From NCBI RefSeq assembly GCF_000783395.1, contig NZ_JSFK01000026.1:1-64000 (forward strand): 64,000 nucleotides of DNA. The letters run 5' to 3'. The translations under genes were made by a program, and so were the position numbers. This document shows, in pieces, positions 45,975 to 54,167 of this stretch (the stretch's first letter is position 1; each line of letters opens with the position of its first letter). The notes under the pieces are model-generated. The model did no database searches. It was not told where the DNA came from and saw nothing but the letters and a program-made list of their open reading frames with translations. The stretch comes from Pseudomonas chlororaphis (lineage in GTDB: Bacteria > Pseudomonadota > Gammaproteobacteria > Pseudomonadales > Pseudomonadaceae).

Positions 45975-47750
45975 TTACTCAGCCTTTGGCGTTTCGCGCA
46001 AACGAATGTGCAGTTCGCGCAATGCCTTGGCATCCACCACACCCGGCGCCTGCGTCATCACGTCGGCAGCACTTTGGGTTTTCGGGAAGGCGATCACTTC
46101 ACGGATCGACTGGGCGCCAGTCATCAGCATGACCAGACGGTCCAGACCGAAGGCCAGACCACCGTGCGGCGGTGCACCGTACTTCAGCGCGTCGAGCAGG
46201 AAGCCGAATTTCTCTTCCTGTTCCGCTTCATCGATACCCAGCAGACGGAATACCGACTGTTGCATCTCTTTGCGGTGGATACGGATCGAACCGCCACCCA
46301 GTTCGGTGCCGTTCAGCACCATGTCGTACGCGCGGGACAGAGCGCCAGCCGGGTTGGCTTCGAGCTCTTGCGGCGTGCACTTCGGTGCGGTGAACGGGTG
46401 GTGCAACGCGGAGAAGCTGCCATCGTCGTTTTCTTCGAACATCGGGAAGTCGACGACCCACATTGGCGCCCACTCGCAGGTCAGCAGCTTGAGGTCGTGA
46501 CCGAGCTTGATACGCAGTGCGCCCAAGGCTTCGCTGACGATCTTGGCCTTGTCGGCGCCGAAGAACACGATGTCGCCATCGACTGCGCCAACGCGATCAA
46601 GGATCACGTTCAGCTTGTCTTCAGGGATGTTTTTCACGATCGGCGATTGCAGGCCTTCAACACCGGCAGCACGCTCGTTGACCTTGATGTACGCCAGGCC
46701 CTTGGCACCGTAGATGCCGACGAACTTGGTGTAGTCGTCGATCTGCTTGCGCGGCATGCTCGCCCCGCCTGGAACGCGCAGTGCGGCGATACGGCATTTC
46801 GGATCGTTGGCCGGGCCGCTGAACACTTTGAAATCGACTTCTTTGAGTTGATCGGCAACGTCGACCAGCTCCAGCGGGTTACGCAGGTCTGGCTTGTCGG
46901 AACCGTAACGGCGCATGGCTTCTTCGAAAGTCATGTGCGGGAAGTCGCCGAATTCCAGACCCAGCACCTCCTTGAACAGGTTGCGGATCATTTCTTCGGT
47001 CAGACCCATGATCTCTTTTTCATCGAGGAAGCTGGTCTCGATGTCGATCTGGGTGAATTCTGGCTGACGGTCAGCACGCAGGTCTTCGTCGCGGAAGCAC
47101 TTGGCAATCTGGTAGTAACGGTCGAAACCGGCAACCATCAGCAGTTGCTTGAACAACTGCGGCGATTGCGGCAGCGCGAAGAACGAACCGGCGTGGGTAC
47201 GGCTTGGCACCAGATAGTCACGTGCGCCTTCTGGAGTTGCACGGGTGAGGATCGGTGTTTCAACGTCGAGGAAGCCGTTCTCGTCGAGGAAGCGACGGAT
47301 GCTGGTGGTCATGCGCGAGCGCAGACGCAGCTTCTCGGCCATTTCCGGACGACGCAGGTCGAGGAAGCGATAACGCAGACGGGTTTCTTCGCCAACGTCG
47401 GAGAACTCGTTCAGCGGGAACGGCGGGGTTTCCGACTCGTTCAGCACTTCCAGTTCATAACCCAGCACTTCGATCATGCCCGACGCCATGTTGGCGTTGG
47501 TGGCACCGGCCGGACGCAGACGCACCTTGCCGGTGATCTTCACGACGTACTCGCTGCGCACGCGATCGGCAGCGGCGAAGCTCTCGGCGCGATCCGGATC
47601 GAATACCACCTGGGCCAGACCGTCACGATCACGGATATCGAGGAAAATCACCCCGCCGTGGTCGCGACGACGGTGAACCCATCCGCAAAGGGTAATTTCC
47701 TGGCCTTCCAGGCTTTCGTTCAGTTGGCCGCAATAGTGGCTGCGCATCAT
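45975..47750 (-). CDS. aspS: Aspartate-tRNA ligase
   Basis: Class IIb tRNA synthetase charging tRNA-Asp. The 591 residues have an N-terminal OB-fold anticodon-binding domain (about 1-110, GWVHRRRDHGGVIFLDIRDR), the catalytic core with FLDVETPILTRATPEGARDY and RDEDLRADRQPEFTQID, the bacterial insertion domain and motif 3 GGLAFGLDRLVM. The P. aeruginosa enzyme is non-discriminating and also charges tRNA-Asn for amidation; the same is likely here but not provable from the sequence alone. Upstream are fmdB and the RHH gene. Confidence 0.97.
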   Translation of the reverse strand: MMRSHYCGQLNESLEGQEITLCGWVHRRRDHGGVIFLDIRDRDGLAQVVFDPDRAESFAAADRVRSEYVVKITGKVRLRPAGATNANMASGMIEVLGYELEVLNESETPPFPLNEFSDVGEETRLRYRFLDLRRPEMAEKLRLRSRMTTSIRRFLDENGFLDVETPILTRATPEGARDYLVPSRTHAGSFFALPQSPQLFKQLLMVAGFDRYYQIAKCFRDEDLRADRQPEFTQIDIETSFLDEKEIMGLTEEMIRNLFKEVLGLEFGDFPHMTFEEAMRRYGSDKPDLRNPLELVDVADQLKEVDFKVFSGPANDPKCRIAALRVPGGASMPRKQIDDYTKFVGIYGAKGLAYIKVNERAAGVEGLQSPIVKNIPEDKLNVILDRVGAVDGDIVFFGADKAKIVSEALGALRIKLGHDLKLLTCEWAPMWVVDFPMFEENDDGSFSALHHPFTAPKCTPQELEANPAGALSRAYDMVLNGTELGGGSIRIHRKEMQQSVFRLLGIDEAEQEEKFGFLLDALKYGAPPHGGLAFGLDRLVMLMTGAQSIREVIAFPKTQSAADVMTQAPGVVDAKALRELHIRLRETPKAE

Positions 47751-47851
47751 GGTCGTGGTTCGCTTCTCGTAATTCGAAAAATTCGGTGGAGCTCCCGTTG
47801 CTTTTCAAGCAATGCGGAACTCACGCGTGTCGTTCAACCTGAGGTTGAACC

Positions 47852-48073
47852 CTAGTCAGATTTGTCGCCACCGGCCAGGTTCTTCTTGGCGCCGGTCTTG
47901 AAATCGGTTTCGTACCAACCGCCGCCACTCAGGCGAAAGCCTGGCATCGACAGTTGTTTCTTGAGCTCTGGTGCCTGACAGGCAGGGCAGTCGACCAGCG
48001 GGGCCTCGCTGATCTTTTGAATGGCTTCCAACTGATGACCACAGGAAGCACATTGATAATCGTACATCGGCAT
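47852..48073 (-). CDS. FmdB-type zinc-ribbon protein
   Basis: A 73-residue protein with one zinc ribbon: CASCGH and CPACQAPELKK give a C-x2-C plus C-x2-C site, after the family opening MPMYDYQC. Such CxxC_CXXC_SSSS/FmdB proteins are often encoded upstream of aspS. A regulatory role has been assumed from FmdB but is not well shown. Confidence 0.85.
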   Translation of the reverse strand: MPMYDYQCASCGHQLEAIQKISEAPLVDCPACQAPELKKQLSMPGFRLSGGGWYETDFKTGAKKNLAGGDKSD

Positions 48074-48150
48074 GGGGGTGTCTCGGCGATCAGATTGCCA
48101 CCGCGCGCGGGGCTTTGCGGCGAAAGAGCGGGATTATATCGATTAAATGC

Positions 48151-48180
48151 GGCCTGTGCAGCCGTAAGACTGCACAGGCC
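48151..48180. other. Strong hairpin between fmdB and the RHH gene
   Basis: GGCCTGTGCAG and CTGCACAGGCC, 11 perfect pairs around an eight-base loop, 25 bases after the RHH stop. There is no T-run, so it may be a Rho-dependent or processing hairpin. Confidence 0.6.
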
Positions 48181-48204
48181 CCACCCTTGTTTGCAACCGG
48201 CGTT

Positions 48205-48543
48205 TCAGAGCGATTCGGCCGGTGCTGTCTCCTTCACACCATTCATGACGCACACCACCCGCACCAGCGCGCTGAAATTTCTCACCCCGCCGTGACGCAG
48301 ATGCACTTCACGGTCGACGTGGGACAACAGCGAGCTGATCGAACAGCAGTTGTCTGCGGCCATATTGCCAAGGATGTTCCAGTAAACCCGCTCCAGCCGC
48401 AGGCAGGTCGCGTAACCGTTCAGACGCACGGATCGCGACGATGGCTGAACCAATGCCATGTCGAATTCGTGGACGAACGGATCAACTTTGAATTCATGCG
48501 GCAAGCCGACAATCCTGTCGCCTCGCCTGTCTCCCTCTACCAT
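48205..48543 (-). CDS. Ribbon-helix-helix domain protein
   Basis: A 112-residue protein; the central part (SVRLNGYATCLRLERVYWNILGNMA.....ISSLLSHVDRE, about residues 35-80) fits an RHH_4-type domain, which usually binds DNA. The ATG at 48543 has AGGAG ten bases upstream; the longer open frame starting at 48603 is less likely. It sits between fmdB and the Dps-like gene. Its targets cannot be inferred. Confidence 0.75.
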   Translation of the reverse strand: MVEGDRRGDRIVGLPHEFKVDPFVHEFDMALVQPSSRSVRLNGYATCLRLERVYWNILGNMAADNCCSISSLLSHVDREVHLRHGGVRNFSALVRVVCVMNGVKETAPAESL

Positions 48544-48731
48544 ATCGGTGACACTCCTTTGCCATCTCTGCTTGTTTGAAAAGTCACATCCTGTGGCTTT
48601 CATAAAAGCGCAGACACAAAGTTATATCCAGACGACTTATTGACCGTCACCGTAGGATAAGCCAACGACACAGGTAGGATTGCGGACAGCGCACGAGCCC
48701 CCCCCTGCTGACGGGCCCGCGCGCCCGAGGA

Positions 48732-49202
48732 TTACGCTTCCAGCAGTGAGCGCAGCATCCACGCAGTTTTCTCGTGAACCTGCATGCGCTGGGTCAGCAG
48801 GTCTGCGGTGGGCTCATCGCTGACCTTGTCGAGCAGCGGAAAAATGCCACGCGCGGTGCGGGTCACGGCTTCCTGGCCATCGACCAGTTGCTTGATCATG
48901 TCCTCGGCACTCGGCACGCCGACTTCCTCCTTGATCGAAGAAAGGCGCGCGTACGTGGCATAGGCGCCCGGCGCCGGAAAGCCCAAGGCGCGAATCCGCT
49001 CGGCGATCGAGTCTACGGCCAGCGCCAGTTCGTTGTACTGCTCTTCGAACATCAAGTGCAGCGTGCGAAACATCGGACCGGTGACGTTCCAGTGGAAGTT
49101 ATGGGTTTTCAGATACAGCACGTAGGTGTCTGACAGCAGACGCGATAAGCCTTCGACGATGGACTTGCGATCTTCTTCACTGATACCGATATCGATTGCC
49201 AT
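48732..49202 (-). CDS. Dps-like ferritin
   Basis: A 156-residue four-helix ferritin-like protein. THNFHWNVTGPMF (helix A) and FEEQYNELALAVDSIAERI (helix B) supply the His, Asp and Glu residues of the intersubunit ferroxidase site. Dps proteins store iron and shield DNA against peroxide. The P. aeruginosa syntenic gene is PA0962. It is read away from the membrane cold-shock gene. Confidence 0.88.
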   Translation of the reverse strand: MAIDIGISEEDRKSIVEGLSRLLSDTYVLYLKTHNFHWNVTGPMFRTLHLMFEEQYNELALAVDSIAERIRALGFPAPGAYATYARLSSIKEEVGVPSAEDMIKQLVDGQEAVTRTARGIFPLLDKVSDEPTADLLTQRMQVHEKTAWMLRSLLEA

Positions 49203-49514
49203 GTTTACCCCCTAACGGCGATTGAATTCATCCAACAGGTGCAGACCCACTCTAGCAAGCCTGCCGACACCCCGCAGCCCGGATCGGGTTCAGGCGCTGC
49301 GACAAATCGACCGACGCCATGCCGCTGGCCGGGCTGATTTGAGTAGCCGCAGGCTTTGCTGTTAAATAGGCAGTGTGTCGCCATGCCCCATTTTTCGGGG
49401 CGTTGCGCATAGGCTGATGCCGTGAACGTGTCCACCGCCTCTTATTTTGTTCCGAAGCGAACCGTGCGCCTTCAGCTCTTCCTTGTGAGCCGTCATAAAC
49501 GTGAGCCAATCAAA
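49203..49514. other. Divergent intergenic region, dps-like / membrane cold-shock gene
   Basis: 312 bases with promoters expected for both sides. I see no clear OxyR box, Fur box or terminator, and no ORF supported by codon use. Confidence 0.4.
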
Positions 49515-50117
49515 ATGTTGAAAATCGTCCACCTGCTAATGGGCGCAGCGGCATTGCTGCTGTCGTTCATACCCAGCTTGAAATCCGAAGCCGTTCCCTA
49601 CCTGCAACAACCCGATGCACTTTACCTGGCCTTTTTCGGCCTGCTGAACCTGGTGATTGCCCCAGTGATTCCTTACTGGAACAAAGGCCCTCGTCAGCAT
49701 CTGCAAAACCTCGTCAGCGCTCTTCTGGTGCTGACCGTCGTCCTGCAAACCTTGACCCTGATCGCCCCGATGCCCGTCATCGCCGGCCAGCCAGCCGTGC
49801 TGTTCACCCTGGTGATTGCACTGGTTGCCGTGGTCTTGCATCTGGCTGTGAGCTTCTATCGTTCTTCACCTGTTGCCGCTCCAACCAGCTATGACATGAC
49901 CAATCGCGATACCGGTACCGTCAAGTGGTTCAACACTTCCAAAGGCTTCGGATTTATCTCCCGGGATTCCGGCGATGATATTTTCGTGCACTTTCGCGCG
50001 ATCCGTGGCGAAGGTCACCGCGTACTGGTCGAAGGCCAGCGCGTGGAGTTCTCGGTGATGAACCGCGACAAAGGCCTGCAAGCCGAGGACGTGATCGCCG
50101 CTCTGCCGCGACGCTGA
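49515..50117 (+). CDS. Membrane protein with C-terminal cold-shock domain
   Basis: A 200-residue fusion. Residues 1-115 contain four hydrophobic segments (about 3-20, 36-54, 64-84, 92-114), and residues 132-198 form a full cold-shock domain with TGTVKWFNTSKGFGFISR (RNP1) and DIFVHFRAI (RNP2). The ATG at 49515 opens the first hydrophobic segment; an earlier in-frame GTG adds a polar stretch with no clear ribosome site. The topology should place the nucleic-acid-binding domain in the cytoplasm, tethered to the membrane. The role of this arrangement is not known to me; RNA binding at the membrane is inference. Confidence 0.85.
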   Translation: MLKIVHLLMGAAALLLSFIPSLKSEAVPYLQQPDALYLAFFGLLNLVIAPVIPYWNKGPRQHLQNLVSALLVLTVVLQTLTLIAPMPVIAGQPAVLFTLVIALVAVVLHLAVSFYRSSPVAAPTSYDMTNRDTGTVKWFNTSKGFGFISRDSGDDIFVHFRAIRGEGHRVLVEGQRVEFSVMNRDKGLQAEDVIAALPRR

Positions 50118-50130
50118 TTCAGGCATAAAA

Positions 50131-50166
50131 AAACCGCGAACAGCTTGCTGCTCGCGGTTTTTTTTC
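50131..50166. terminator. Bidirectional terminator between membrane cold-shock gene and slyX
   Basis: AAACCGCGA..CAG-CTTG-CTG..TCGCGGTTT with A- and T-runs on the outer sides; serves both converging genes. Confidence 0.9.
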
Positions 50167-50187
50167 GCCTGATGAAAACCACTCGCT

Positions 50188-50394
50188 TCAGTAGTGTGGC
50201 GGCGGCGCCTCATCTTCAAAGGACTCGAACTGGCCAACCATCTCTTCCTGACGCTTGAGCAGGGCCGCCATCTGCAACTGCAGACGCTCGACCACACGCT
50301 GCTGGGCCACCAGCACGTCGTTCAACGCCTGAATAGTGTCATCCTGAAACGCCAGGCGGCTTTCCAGATCGGTAACGCGTTCTTCCAGACTCAT
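50188..50394 (-). CDS. slyX: SlyX family protein
   Basis: A 68-residue coiled-coil protein (LEERVTDLESRLAFQDDTIQALNDVLVAQQ) ending in the SlyX-type tail PPPHY. Its function is unknown. It lies three bases after the HIT gene, in one transcript, and shares a bidirectional terminator with the convergent membrane cold-shock gene. Confidence 0.88.
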   Translation of the reverse strand: MSLEERVTDLESRLAFQDDTIQALNDVLVAQQRVVERLQLQMAALLKRQEEMVGQFESFEDEAPPPHY

Positions 50395-50397
50395 GAC

Positions 50398-50823
50398 TCA
50401 GCCCTCCACAAAGGTGAAATGCTCGGTCAGGACCAGCCGCAACCGTTCGCGAATGGCAGCGACCTGCTCGGCACTATATGGCTTGGCCGGGTGCTTGCCC
50501 CAGACCGGTGCCGGCCAGGCTGCGTCGTCGCGTTTGCGCACAATCACATGCATGTGCATCTGGCTGACAACGTTACCCAAGGTCGCGACGTTCATCTTGT
50601 CGGCATCGAACAGATCCTTGAGCAGCTCCGCGAGCGCGGTGGTTTCCTGCCACAGCTGCTGTTGATCGGCGACATCCAACTGAAACAACTCACTGATATC
50701 GTCGCGACGAGGCACCAGGATGAACCAAGGGTAGTTGGCATCATTGGACAGCAGCAGTCGGCAGAGAGGGAAATCACCGATGGTCAGCGTGTCCTGTTGA
50801 AGTCGTGAATCTAAAGCAAACAC
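50398..50823 (-). CDS. HIT-family (histidine triad) protein
   Basis: A 142-residue nucleotide-binding protein with the histidine triad in SQMHMHVIVRKRDD and an Asn-rich LLSNDANYPWFILVPRR opening typical of the Ap4A-hydrolase-like HIT group. I use the GTG at 50823 because GGGAG lies eight bases before it; the open frame continues upstream without family residues. Its substrate is not known. It pairs with slyX. Confidence 0.85.
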   Translation of the reverse strand: MFALDSRLQQDTLTIGDFPLCRLLLSNDANYPWFILVPRRDDISELFQLDVADQQQLWQETTALAELLKDLFDADKMNVATLGNVVSQMHMHVIVRKRDDAAWPAPVWGKHPAKPYSAEQVAAIRERLRLVLTEHFTFVEG

Positions 50824-51534
50824 TGCGCGCACTCCCGGCTGATCTTCATTATTCAGCTTAGCGGCCCTCCTCGCGAACGGCGCAACCAAGCGACAGGACG
50901 GCAGCATACCTGCGAATGCGCCAGCCTTCACGAAGGCTTGATGACGAACCGCTGCAAACGCCCCAGGATGGGACATTTACTCGCGCCATGCACCAGCACA
51001 GCACCAAGACACACTTCAAGCGTGGAGAAATGACCGAGAAAGGCTGACTCGTTCAGCATCCAGCCAGCTCTCAACTGTATGAATACCGAACAGCTGTAAA
51101 ATTTTTTGCACCAAAAACGCACAGTGCGTCTACGCTCACTGCGTCAGGCATCCGCCAAATACTCACTGGCGGGGTGAACCGGTAACGTTTTTGGTTGTCA
51201 CGCTCGATCCTGCGAGTGGCAACACCATAGAAGGAATGGCGTCAAGCCCTGATAAAAAGGGGCTTGGCATCCAGCATTTATGAGGTTTTTACAGTGACAG
51301 GCGGGCGTTCAGAAAAATAACCGCAGCGAAATTGCGGTTTGTGCACGCTTGTTGCATTCGTACCCATATGGACTATAAGCGCACCACTGGAAGTGGATGC
51401 CTTAAGCCCCATAAGAACAGTGGCAGGGTTGCCCGATGGAGATTCAAGTGTTTTGCCAGGGACTCTTTTTTACCGATGCAAAAAGGCCCATAAACAGCGA
51501 GAAAGTTGTCAGTCCGGCTGCGTCGGTACTGTGA
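50824..51534. other. Long non-coding leader upstream of the porin gene
   Basis: More than 700 bases without a supported gene. It includes a 7-bp hairpin CAAGCCC/GGGCTTG at 51243-51266 and a minus-strand terminator at 51313-51339. Short open frames on both strands have no ribosome site or family match. Confidence 0.5.
51313..51339 (-). terminator. Minus-strand terminator without a matching gene
   Basis: On the minus strand AACCGCA-ATTTCGC-TGCGGTT is followed by ATTTTT. It could end a transcript that begins within the porin leader and runs away from the porin. Confidence 0.6.
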
Positions 51535-51565
51535 ATTTGCGACATCCACCACGCCATTTGCGACA
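51535..51565 (-). promoter_or_regulatory. Tandem ArgR-type half-sites
   Basis: TGTCGCAAAT appears twice on the minus strand (plus strand ATTTGCGACA at 51535-51544 and 51556-51565), 21 bases apart. The Pseudomonas ArgR consensus TGTCGC-N8-AA-N5 has the same core and 21-base repeat length; the AA is not kept here (TG in the repeat at 51556-51565, AG in the other). P. aeruginosa oprD is activated by ArgR. Confidence 0.6.
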
Positions 51566-51613
51566 CCGTCGTAAAGATGCTGAAAGGTTGGATTAGCAAG
51601 TATCGCCAACATT

Positions 51614-51640
51614 GTCGGCGTGATATAAGTTTGCGCCGAC
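51614..51640. promoter_or_regulatory. Inverted repeat overlapping a -10-like element
   Basis: GTCGGCG and CGCCGAC, 13 bases apart, enclose GATATAAGT. The palindrome may be an operator over the porin promoter or the hairpin of its leader. Confidence 0.45.
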
Positions 51641-51717
51641 ACAAAAAGAAAGAGCCGCCCAGATAATAAAACAGGTGGGACGGCAGTACTCTTCTAAAAC
51701 CAAAGGAGCAAATCACG

Positions 51718-53067
51718 ATGCGCGTGATGAAGTGGAGCATGATCGCACTGGCAGTTGCTGCAGCCGCCAGTACTCAAGTGGCTACGGCCGCACCGTTTGT
51801 AAGTGACCAGGCTGAAGCGAAAGGCTTTGTTGAAGACGCGAAGCTTGATGTGTTGCTGCGCAACTATTACTTCAACCGCGACAAGAAGAACACCACCTCC
51901 AATGATTCGAAAGACTGGACCCAGGGTTTCCTGAGCAACTTCAGCTCCGGCTACACCCAAGGCACCGTCGGTGTTGGTGTTGATGCATTCGGTTACCTGG
52001 GCATCAAGCTTGATGGCGGCGACGGCACCACCGGCTCGGGCAACATGAGCACTGACTCCCAAGGTCATAACCACGACTCCCTCGGTAAAGCAGGCGCAGC
52101 AATCAAGGCCCGTATCTCCAAGACCGAGCTGAAATTCGGTGAGTTCCAGCCAAGCACCGCTCCAGTCTTCGCCGTCGGCGGCTCCCGTCTGATTCCTCAG
52201 ACCGCTACCGGTTTCCAACTGCAGAGCAGCGAAATCCAGAATCTGGACCTGGAAGCAGGTCACTTCTACTCGGCCTCCAGCCAGGACGAGATGAACAGCA
52301 GCGGCGAACTGCACTCGCAGTACTCCAGCACCACTGAAAACCCTGTCACTGGCAAAACCATGGACTTCGCCGGTGGTAAATACGGCATCACCGACAACCT
52401 GAGCGTCTCGCTCTATGGTTCGAAGTTCAAGGACATCTGGAACCAGTACTACAGCAACGTGAACCTCACCACCCCGATCAGTGGTGACACTTCGCTGAAC
52501 ACCGATTTCAACATCTATCGCACCACCGACACCGGGGATGCAAAAGCAGGCGAAATCAGCAACACCACGTTCTCCCTGGCAACTGCGCTCTCGTTCCTGA
52601 AAGCACACACCGTTACCCTGGCCTTCCAGAAGGTCAACGGTGATACGCCGTTCGACTACGTCGGTGTGGGTGACAACAACCGCGGTGGCGACTCGATCTT
52701 CCTGGCCAACTCCATCCAGTACTCCGACTTCAACGGTCCGAACGAAAAATCTGCACAGGTTCGTTATGACCTGAAAATGGCTGAGTACGGCGTTCCGGGC
52801 CTGAGCTTCATGACCCGTTACGTGAAGGGCTGGGACATCGACGGCGACAAGATGGCTGCTGACAGCCCATACCGTGCTTACGGTTATGGCGAAGATGGCA
52901 AGCATCACGAAACCAACCTTGAAGCCAAATACGTTGTTCAGGCCGGCCCTGCCAAAGACCTGTCCTTCCGTATTCGTCAAGCATGGCACCGTGGTAACAC
53001 CGACCAGGCTGAAGGCGATGTCAACGAGTTCCGTTTGATCGTCGACTACCCACTGTCGATCCTGTAA
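51718..53067 (+). CDS. oprD: OprD-family outer-membrane porin
   Basis: A 449-residue specific porin with a signal peptide ending ATAAP and an 18-strand barrel ending in the aromatic-rich DYPLSIL. Family segments: GFVEDAKLDVLLRNYYFNRD, LGIKLDGG..GTG, GAAIKARISKTELKFGE and SRLIPQTATGFQL. AAAGGAG lies upstream of the ATG at 51718. Its location beside the HIT, slyX and dps genes equals that of OprD (PA0958) in P. aeruginosa, which takes up basic amino acids and carbapenems. The ArgR-type boxes upstream agree with arginine control. Its substrate is inferred. Confidence 0.85.
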   Translation: MRVMKWSMIALAVAAAASTQVATAAPFVSDQAEAKGFVEDAKLDVLLRNYYFNRDKKNTTSNDSKDWTQGFLSNFSSGYTQGTVGVGVDAFGYLGIKLDGGDGTTGSGNMSTDSQGHNHDSLGKAGAAIKARISKTELKFGEFQPSTAPVFAVGGSRLIPQTATGFQLQSSEIQNLDLEAGHFYSASSQDEMNSSGELHSQYSSTTENPVTGKTMDFAGGKYGITDNLSVSLYGSKFKDIWNQYYSNVNLTTPISGDTSLNTDFNIYRTTDTGDAKAGEISNTTFSLATALSFLKAHTVTLAFQKVNGDTPFDYVGVGDNNRGGDSIFLANSIQYSDFNGPNEKSAQVRYDLKMAEYGVPGLSFMTRYVKGWDIDGDKMAADSPYRAYGYGEDGKHHETNLEAKYVVQAGPAKDLSFRIRQAWHRGNTDQAEGDVNEFRLIVDYPLSIL

Positions 53068-53100
53068 TCGCCAACATTTAGTTTGCGGTAACAACAAAAA

Positions 53101-53126
53101 GGCCCATCTTGCGATGGGCCTTTTTT
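53101..53126 (+). terminator. Terminator after the porin gene
   Basis: GGCCCATC, loop TTGC, GATGGGCC, then six T. Confidence 0.92.
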
Positions 53127-53186
53127 ATTGCCTGTCACTTGCAATAGTTGCCTGACCGATAAGTCAGGCAATTAATTAGCAACCTA

Positions 53187-54029
53187 TCATTGTGTTGCCG
53201 ATTCCTGCACCACACGAATCACGCGTTGCGGAAAAGGAATATCAATGCCGGCAGTCTTTAAACGATCACGCGACTGTTCGTTAAACATGAACATCACGTC
53301 CCAATAGTCTGCAGTTTTAACCCACACACGCAGGGAAACAGTGATCGAGCTGTCACCCAGCGTCGAAATCACTGCCTGTGGCGCAGGATCCTGCAACACA
53401 CGCTCATCCTTGGCCAGATCCAGCAGCACCTGACGGGCCTTCTGCAGATCCGCCTCGTAATCGACACCGACATCAAATACCACTTTGCGGGTTGGCTGAC
53501 GGTTGGTATTGGTGATGATGCCGTTCGACAGATTGCCGTTCGGCACGATGATGGTCTTGTTGTCGCCGGTACGCAGCACCGTGTGGAAAATCTGGATGCT
53601 GTCGACGGTACCCGCCACACCTTGTGCTTCGATCCAGTCACCGATACGGAACGGACGGAACAGCAGAATCAGCACGCCACCAGCGAAGTTCGCCAGGCTG
53701 CCCTGCAAGGCCAGACCGATCGCCAGGCCGGCAGCACCGATCGCAGCAACAAACGAGGTGGTTTCTACACCGATCATCGAAGCGACGCTGACAATCAGCA
53801 GCACTTTGAGAATGATGTTCGCCAGGCTGCTGATAAAGCCTTGCAGCGCCAGATCAGCGTTACGCAGGGCCAGCAGACCGCCGAGTTTTTGCGTGACCTT
53901 GTTGATCAGCCACCAGCCGATGGCCAGGGTAATCACGGCCAGCAGCACGCGACTGCCGTATTCCATGATCATCGGGATCCACGCCTGGGACGCCTTGACC
54001 AGGTTGTCCACCTCAGCATTCAAATCCAT
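53187..54029 (-). CDS. mscS: Small-conductance mechanosensitive channel (MscS)
   Basis: A 280-residue inner-membrane channel that relieves osmotic pressure. Three membrane helices; the pore-lining third (AAIGAAGLAIGLALQGSLANFAGG) has the Gly/Ala pattern of MscS, followed by the beta domain with RIGDWIEAQGVAGTVDSI and IIVPNGNLSNGIITN. It is read in the opposite direction to the porin and stands alone. Confidence 0.95.
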   Translation of the reverse strand: MDLNAEVDNLVKASQAWIPMIMEYGSRVLLAVITLAIGWWLINKVTQKLGGLLALRNADLALQGFISSLANIILKVLLIVSVASMIGVETTSFVAAIGAAGLAIGLALQGSLANFAGGVLILLFRPFRIGDWIEAQGVAGTVDSIQIFHTVLRTGDNKTIIVPNGNLSNGIITNTNRQPTRKVVFDVGVDYEADLQKARQVLLDLAKDERVLQDPAPQAVISTLGDSSITVSLRVWVKTADYWDVMFMFNEQSRDRLKTAGIDIPFPQRVIRVVQESATQ

Positions 54030-54167
54030 GTTCTATCTCCTGATTTCCGGCTTCCCGGGCTGTAAAAAATCAGCGGCAGAAAGACCGACCCCGCTGGGGC
54101 TCAATCGTTTCTGCCGTTGCTTGGGCCTCGGACGCTGAAAACGCCGAGAGGTTCCCGACCGAAAAGC

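Noticed and set aside
46008..47855. A 615-codon open frame antisense to aspS
   Set aside because: Same shadow effect; aspS on the other strand is fully supported.
51373..51642. An 89-codon minus-strand frame in the porin leader
   Set aside because: No family match and no ribosome site seen; the nearby terminator could instead belong to a non-coding transcript.
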